Shown here: one piece after another, positions 58,966 through 64,000 of the stretch
Position numbering within the stretch: position 1 is the first letter of the stretch
Layout of the letters: each line of letters opens with the position of its first letter
Assembly (NCBI GenBank): GCA_034770075.1
Contig: CM068384.1
Span: 39,219,182 to 39,283,181 of the forward strand
Reading direction: 5' to 3'
Length of the DNA: 64,000 bases
Source: Aralia elata
Taxonomy: Eukaryota > Streptophyta > Magnoliopsida > Apiales > Araliaceae
The notes under the pieces: generated by a model
Seen by the model: the letters and a program-made list of their open reading frames with translations, nothing else
Told to the model about the DNA's origin: nothing
Database searches by the model: none
Program-made: the position numbers and the translations under genes

Positions 58966-59699
58966 CACTGTTCGAAATGGCGATCGAGGCGTGCGCCTTG
59001 AGGCGCGCCTCGTGGCGAGGCGGAAGCTTGAAGTGGCGAGGCTTACGCCTCACTGAGGAAAGCAGAGGCTTGGGCCTTTTTCGCCTGAGGCGCGGGCCTC
59101 GTCGCGTTGCGCCTCGAGGCGTATCGAGGTTTACGCCTCCTCAGTTAGACAGATCGTGCGACAGATCGTGTGACTCGGAGGTTAGTACTGTTCTGTTCTT
59201 CTTCTATTCTTCTGTTCTGAGGAGAGGCCCGTAACCTAGAGGAGAGGAGAGGAGGAAGAAGAGATCGGGAGGAGGAAGAAGAGAAGAACAGACGTGAGAA
59301 GAAAGAGAAGAAAGAGATCTGAGACGTGAGAAGAAAGAGAAGAAAGAGATCTGAGAGTCAGATAAATAAAATATTACCTGGAAAATTACTATTAGGTACC
59401 CCATAATTTTTATAACTTTTTAATTTACTCCCTCATATTTTTTGAAAGTTCAAAATAGTCCCTAAAAAATTACATATCAGTCCCTGTAGTTTTGTTTTCT
59501 TCCATTTCAGCCCCTAAAGTTTCAGTTCTGCCCCTGTTTCTTCAAATTAAGTTAATAAATTAATTGTGTAAATCAAAATCTTTTTGTAGATATAATTGAT
59601 AATTTTTTTTGGGGACTTTTAGGTCTTCAAATCGAGGCTTACGCCTCGCCTCGTCCGGAGAAAAACGCCTCGTAACGCTTTTAGCTTTTTCGAACCTTG
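58966..59699. mobile_element. hAT-type non-autonomous element, 8-bp TSD AGCGTAAG
   Basis: 734 bp with inverted ends CACTGTTCGAAA and CAAGGTTCGAAA (10 of 12 bases match) and a perfect 8-bp duplication AGCGTAAG (58958-58965 and 59700-59707), as expected for hAT. GC-rich GAGGCGYRCGCCTC words fill 58980-59150 and recur near the right end (59630-59690); the middle has a GAGA-rich stretch (59220-59350). No transposase. Confidence 0.88.
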
Positions 59700-59884
59700 A
59701 GCGTAAGTTGACTCCGTTCGTAGGATTGATTTATGTCTTTTTATATATAGGTATTGATGTTTAAGATTTATCTATTCAAACTCATTTAATATCAACGGTT
59801 ATGAATTATTCATTGGATTACAACCCGTTTTATCAGGTCTACTTCTAACCTCAAATGATAAAATAAATAAATAAATATAAAATA

Positions 59885-60318
59885 TATAAGGAGTGATCCA
59901 TAATCACAATTATAAGAATATGATCATTCATGCAACAAATCTAGACCGTCCAATTTTCAATCTAACGGTTAAACAACACTACTGTCCGCAATTTAATATG
60001 GACGATAAACACAAATTAAATTATGAGCAGTCCAAATGACCAAAATGCCCCCACAACACAAATTTGTACTGTCCGCACAACTATTGTGGATGGATAATAT
60101 TTACTATTTTATTCCGTCCGCAATTTAATTGTACGGGACAATAGAAATTTAAATTAATTTAATACTTGGTGGTATTTTTGTAATTTTCAGCCCCAGAACA
60201 ACTAAACTGTGGAAATATTTAACCAACATAAGGAATGTTATCATCAAGTAGATAGCGTAGAGGGTGCAAATTTTTTATATGCTCATAAATTAAATTATTT
60301 TTAATCCTGTTTATACAT

Positions 60319-60410
<92 letters not shown>

Positions 60411-60730
60411 GGGATGATCTGTATCCACAGTTGGATAGGATAATCTTTCCATCCAACTGCATCTTGGCCATCCGTTGCCAGATTAAATTGCTAGGAGCAA
60501 GCCTGTCCGCATAACATTTATTAGGATGCAAAATAACTGTTATGCAGAACCTATGTCACATGTACAATTACCTAAATGTCTCTGTAATGTAAATTGGAAC
60601 GGCCAAATAACTGTTATGCGGTAGGGCACCATACAACTGTCTTGCGTACTGCTTTTTTAACCTTTACCCCTACCGCACAACAGTTGTGCGGTGGCTACTT
60701 TAAATTATAACCTTCACTAGCCAACCCAGA
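59885..60730. mobile_element. Pair of unclassified palindrome-bearing repeats around a microsatellite
   Basis: Left piece starts GGAGTGATCCATAATCAC (59891), similar to the end of the element at 51108. Right piece starts GGGGGATGATCTGTATCC after the microsatellite. Both have a CCGTCCAATTTT / GGCCATCCGTTG stretch after about 60 bases, then repeated CCGCACAAC...TTGTGCGG or CCGCAATTTAAT words (60040-60140 and 60506-60692). No TIR pair or TSD could be settled. Confidence 0.45.
60313..60408. repeat. (ATAC)n(AC)n(AT)n compound microsatellite
   Basis: About 96 bp of ACAT, then AC, then AT units. Accounts for the YIYIYI/CVCVCV peptides seen in translation. Confidence 0.97.
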
Positions 60731-61506
60731 TCGGATCGAAGAACAACCGAAATTTGTAGCAGTCTCGCTCCCTAGATTTGCAGTACTATTTCTCCCAAAT
60801 CAGAACTCATTTCCAATCCCATGCAATAGGAAGCTTAATTTGTTATTCTCTTTAATAACTCCATGGTCCATCCAATTTTTTGTATTAACAAGTATATAAT
60901 TTCTTTTTACGTGTTAGATTGTGTACATATGTGTGTATATATATATGTATATATTTTAGTGGGTAGATTTAGATATAACGTTAGATTTGAATGTGTATCC
61001 AACAGTGGATCCAACCTTGGTTTTGGAGATAATTTGTGATGAATTTATATATGAAATATTTATTTTATTTCGTTTTGGATATATATAAAATTGTATGTTC
61101 TTTCTATTTGGAAAGTTTATTGTTGTGAATGTTATTGGGAGAATGTAAAATTTTTATTGTTGATATATAATTGTCAATATTAATAAATTATACATTATTG
61201 GGATGAATGTTGGTTGTTGTTGATAAATAATAGATTTTTATTGATTAATAATGGTGGATAATTTAGTATTATTAGGTAATTTTGGTATTACTATTAATAT
61301 TGGGATGACAACTTATGCTTTTTATTTGGTAATTATTTGTCATAATTGTTGTTGATATTTGATTGTATTATTGATATATAATGTGCATTTTGATTGGGAA
61401 TGTATAAATTTTTGTGGGATAATATAATGAAATTAGTTAATTTTGATTATGTAATTTGTGAATATTTTTGGTTGGATAATTTGTATAATGTTTATTTTAA
61501 TATAGA
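60731..61506. other. AT-rich DNA upstream of the mobile-domain pseudogene
   Basis: About 780 bp; poly-T/A rich, with no gene. If the pseudogene's promoter is preserved it would be here. Confidence 0.5.
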
Positions 61507-62345
61507 ATGGACTTCAATCCTGAACCATATGATAATTCCGTACTTTGGGATCACAGATAACACCGCTTTGAGGAAGTATGGAACAACGAGGGATACATTA
61601 CTTTTAGGTTGCGTAATGATGAGGGTGTGACCAAATTAGACGCATTTAAGTTAACCTAAGTCTAAATGATTTGTTAGAAGAATGGGGTTTTGGGGTGTTT
61701 ATTGAGCCTAGTAGCCAATAAGATAGATTCGTGTTTAGTCATCGCTTTAGTAGAATGATGGAGGAGTGATACGAACACGTTTCATTTTCTTATTGCCGAG
61801 ATGACTATCACGTTAGAAGACGTCTTTTATATTCTAGGCTTACGTGTGGTAGGCAAGCCCATTACTTGTGGGCTTTATGGACAACTGAAGGAGTTGTGGA
61901 AAAATTCTAAATTATATCCATTTGCACAATAGGGGGATAAGGCTTACGACCGTGGTGGTATAAACACTACTTGATTAGCATATAAATTTAGGGTCTTAGC
62001 CCGACATCCTACTCCCCGACTAATTAGGTTATACACCAAGACATATGTTTTGTATGTTGAACGTATGTCATGCTCGATATATGTTATTTTTAAATGATAT
62101 CACAAAGATATCTGAGTATGCATGGGGTGCGGTCGTGTTAGCTTGCCTATACCGCAACTTGTACAAAGCAACAAGGATTGGTGCAACATCAATTGGTGGA
62201 TGTGTTACTCTATTGCAGGTAATTTTACAATTATATTTACGTATAATTTTGGCAACAAATACTCATGTTTGTTTGTTTGTTTATGCTTTTGTTCTTTTTT
62301 TTCTTTCTTTTCAAGTATGGGCATGTCGACACAGGGATTTTTCCT
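61507..62345 (+). pseudogene. Plant mobile domain (MAIN/MAIL-like) pseudogene, 5' part
   Basis: Begins at ATG 61507 with MDFNPEPYDNSVLWDHR, then a stop; further pieces in shifting frames give HRFEEVWNNEG, FRLRNDEGVTKLDAF, and TFHFLIAEMTITLEDVFYIL followed by GLRVVGKPITCGLYG (61776-61890). A C-terminal piece (62080-62217) reads DITKISEYAWGAVVLACLYR and ATRIGATSIGGCVTLLQ, followed by a GT...AG intron (62218-62314) and then VWACRH. These match, in order, the plant mobile domain of MAIN/MAIL1 proteins and of the related domain carried by some transposons. Several stops (61558, 61653, 61659) and frameshifts make it non-functional. The 3' part is lost where the LTR fragment begins. Whether it came from a host gene or a transposon-borne copy is open. 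Confidence 0.75.
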
Positions 62346-62359
62346 TTTAGGGTTTTATA

Positions 62360-63074
62360 GATTATAATTTTAAGGATGATTTTGGAAATATCGACTTAAA
62401 TGTCGACGGGTTTCGAAAGTTTGATTTTAGTGTGGGCCGATTAGACAGAGTCGCCAGTTGGTAAAGATTTAAATGGATGTACCAACTCATCCGGATTTTG
62501 AAATTTTGATAATCGAGATGAACCATTATGTGACTCCGTAAAATTGGTACGCAACCAAGATTCATAGAGTTCGGAGGTGTGGTTAAGCGAGGGGAAGGTG
62601 TTAGGCACTCTCTAACTTCCGTGAAATACGGGTACCGCTTTCTTAATATTTTCCTTTAAAAGTTTAAATAAATTGCCTCACTAGCGTGAAGTGTGTGGAT
62701 TTTGTTCTGTGCCTAAGTGAGTTGTGTCATAGGAAGGTCTAGAGTATCGTCTCCTAGAGTTGCAAATATAATTTAGGGTTTCATTTCCTAAACCGTATAA
62801 ATCATCTAGGGTTTCGTCTCTTAGGGTCGTCAAAGTTTTAGTGAGTGCATTATCTTGAAAGCAACTTTTGAGCCTTTTCGAACCTATGCATGAAGGATTT
62901 GATTTGATAAAAAAGTTTTGTTTTAGTTTCGTTTGACAAGAAATTTTGAGGTGTCATTTAGGAAAAAAAGTTGTTTTGCAAACCCTTCATCTAATAGGAA
63001 TCAAGGCACTTCATTAATTCCAATTTTAACCTAGAATTAATCTAATAACCTAGTTTGATTCTTGATAAGGACAT
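62360..63074 (-). repeat. Diverged Tat/Ogre-like LTR fragment
   Basis: Aligns with the 14160-14960 part of the Tat LTR: ATGTCGACGGGTTT, CAGAGTCGCCAGTTGG, ATGGATGTACCAACTCATCC, ATTCATAGAGTTCGG and GCGAGGGGAAGGTGTTAGGC all occur in order. Clearly older than the other two copies. Both ends are truncated, by the pseudogene on the left and the next LTR on the right. Confidence 0.82.
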
Positions 63075-64000
63075 GTGTAACGATCGAAAATCGAGCTTAG
63101 CCTTGTAATTAGGGTTTTATGAATACTATTGAATAAAATGAGTTTTTATGAATATTATTCTGTGTTATGTGTTTAAAGGTCGTATTATGACCTAGAATGT
63201 GTTTACATGTTAGAAATTTACGAATTAAGGTTTCATACGAAGAAATAAAATTTTCCCAGAAAAAGACGTAAAATACTATTCATGCTAAAAACGCCTTTTA
63301 CGTTTTTTGATTTTTTGAAAGATGTCATAACATTTATATGATGTCATGAGACATAATCTCTAATAAAATTCAAAGAGTCCATCTCGGATTTCATGGCTTC
63401 TAGCCATTTCTCTGAGTCTTTACTGCTTATAGCCTCTTCGTAAGTTACTAGATCATCATCTTCTATGATGCATACCTCATCATCATCCTCTATGATGAAT
63501 CCATACCTATCAGGTATCTTCGGTACTCTCCCAGATTTACGAATAGGCTGTGGTACAGTAGGTTCTTCTACTTGGTTAAGTACCTGAATTTGATCCGTTG
63601 TAAACACAATTTTTTGGCTTCTCGATCGAATTACGAAAGTCAACCGAAAAGTCAAGATTAATTGTTAATCCGTTGGGCTTTGATATTGGGAGCTCAAATG
63701 GAAGTAATGTAGGAGGCCTGAGAGGAATTAATTGAGGCCCAAGCTAAATGGTTAGGAAAGCCCAAAGAATGGCCCAAATCAATAATAAACCAAATCCAAA
63801 CCAAGTCCAAGCCCAAGCAAGATGGGTCAATGGGTGGGGTAATGGGTTGGCAAAAAGGGGAGGAACCAAGCTAAGTGGGGGGGGGGGGGGGACCCTAAGG
63901 GGGAGTACTCGACCACTTTGGTGGCTTCTTGGAGAAGTCTTGCAAGGCTTCTCCCACTTGCAAGACATGAAATTAATTTCCCAACCACTTGAGCCTTGAA
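63075..64000 (+). repeat. Ty3-type LTR, partial (runs off the window)
   Basis: TGTAACGATCGAAAATCGAG starts a sequence homologous to the beginning of the solo LTR at 44653; similarity continues through ...TTAAAGGTCGTAT...GACCTAGAATGTG and the TCATAAC / GATGTCAT stretch near 63330. It is then interrupted by a copia pol fragment. A run of about 15 G lies at 63877-63891. The right end is outside the window. Confidence 0.7.
63344..63655 (-). pseudogene. Captured fragment of copia polyprotein (before reverse transcriptase)
   Basis: A 103-codon minus-strand frame with RKSGRVPKIPDRYGF, an acidic run, then TYEEAISSKDSEKWLEAMKS followed by EMDSL. This is the linker and first residues of the copia reverse transcriptase domain; the catalytic part is absent. 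The fragment has no LTR of its own and interrupts the surrounding Ty3-type LTR. Confidence 0.8.

Noticed and set aside
60219..60531. Tyr/Ile and Cys/Val repeat ORFs, as also near 26359 and 42971
   Set aside because: Translations of AT and AC microsatellites.

Overview
This is nuclear DNA of a flowering plant, most likely a eudicot. The evidence is a spliced F-box/PP2-B gene with GT-AG introns, several plant-specific LTR-retrotransposon lineages (Tat/Ogre-like, Athila-like, Ty1/copia, Ty3-type solo LTRs), MITEs, and long AT/AC microsatellites. The species cannot be read from the sequence. There is no prokaryotic gene organisation and no tRNA or rRNA gene that I can support. Only one gene looks intact.

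Layout. 1-5244: tandem repeats (70-bp, about 42-bp, 36-bp and about 175-bp arrays), then a short coding remnant; I infer this is the 3' side of a minus-strand Tat/Ogre-like element. 5250-11690: a non-autonomous LTR element (LARD type, 2.54-kb LTRs, initiator-Met PBS, 5-bp TSD AAGAT) inserted into the Tat element. 11691-16234: the 5' side of the Tat element (broken gag, PBS, 2.14-kb 5' LTR), itself inserted into the 5' LTR of an Athila-like element. 16235-21529: that plus-strand Athila-like element, with an unusual mini gag/protease ORF. 21530-24823: a second, minus-strand Athila-like element with the same unusual ORF. 24824-25403: an LTR 3' fragment. 25404-31360: AT-rich DNA holding one solo LTR (28381-29645, TSD GTTTT).

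31423-43297: a minus-strand copia-type element (TSD GAAAA) split by a Ty3-type solo LTR (36745-39514, TSD ACAAT) and sitting in an older copia-like LTR. 44653-50191: a large Ty3-type solo LTR (TSD GATCC) that itself contains a Tat solo LTR (44767-46839). 50197-52300: AT-rich DNA with a long-TIR element (51108-51898). 52420-55489: the F-box PP2-B gene in three exons; its first intron holds two MITE-like insertions and a CACTA-like subterminal array. 55490-61506: intergenic DNA with a motif-dense repeat, a perfect-armed hairpin, a hAT-type non-autonomous element (8-bp TSD) and palindrome-rich repeats. 61507-62345: a plant-mobile-domain (MAIN/MAIL-like) pseudogene. 62360-64000: diverged LTRs and a captured copia pol fragment.

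The observation I rate highest is that many unrelated elements here (Tat LTR, Athila interior and LTR, Athila-2 LTR, Ty3 solo LTR, copia LTR, long-TIR element, hAT, CACTA-like fragment and others) each carry their own cluster of a short, repeated, usually palindromic and usually GC-rich motif. The motif differs from family to family and, in one case, differs in copy number between two LTRs of one family. The second is an apparently permuted gag/protease ORF shared by two Athila-like copies.
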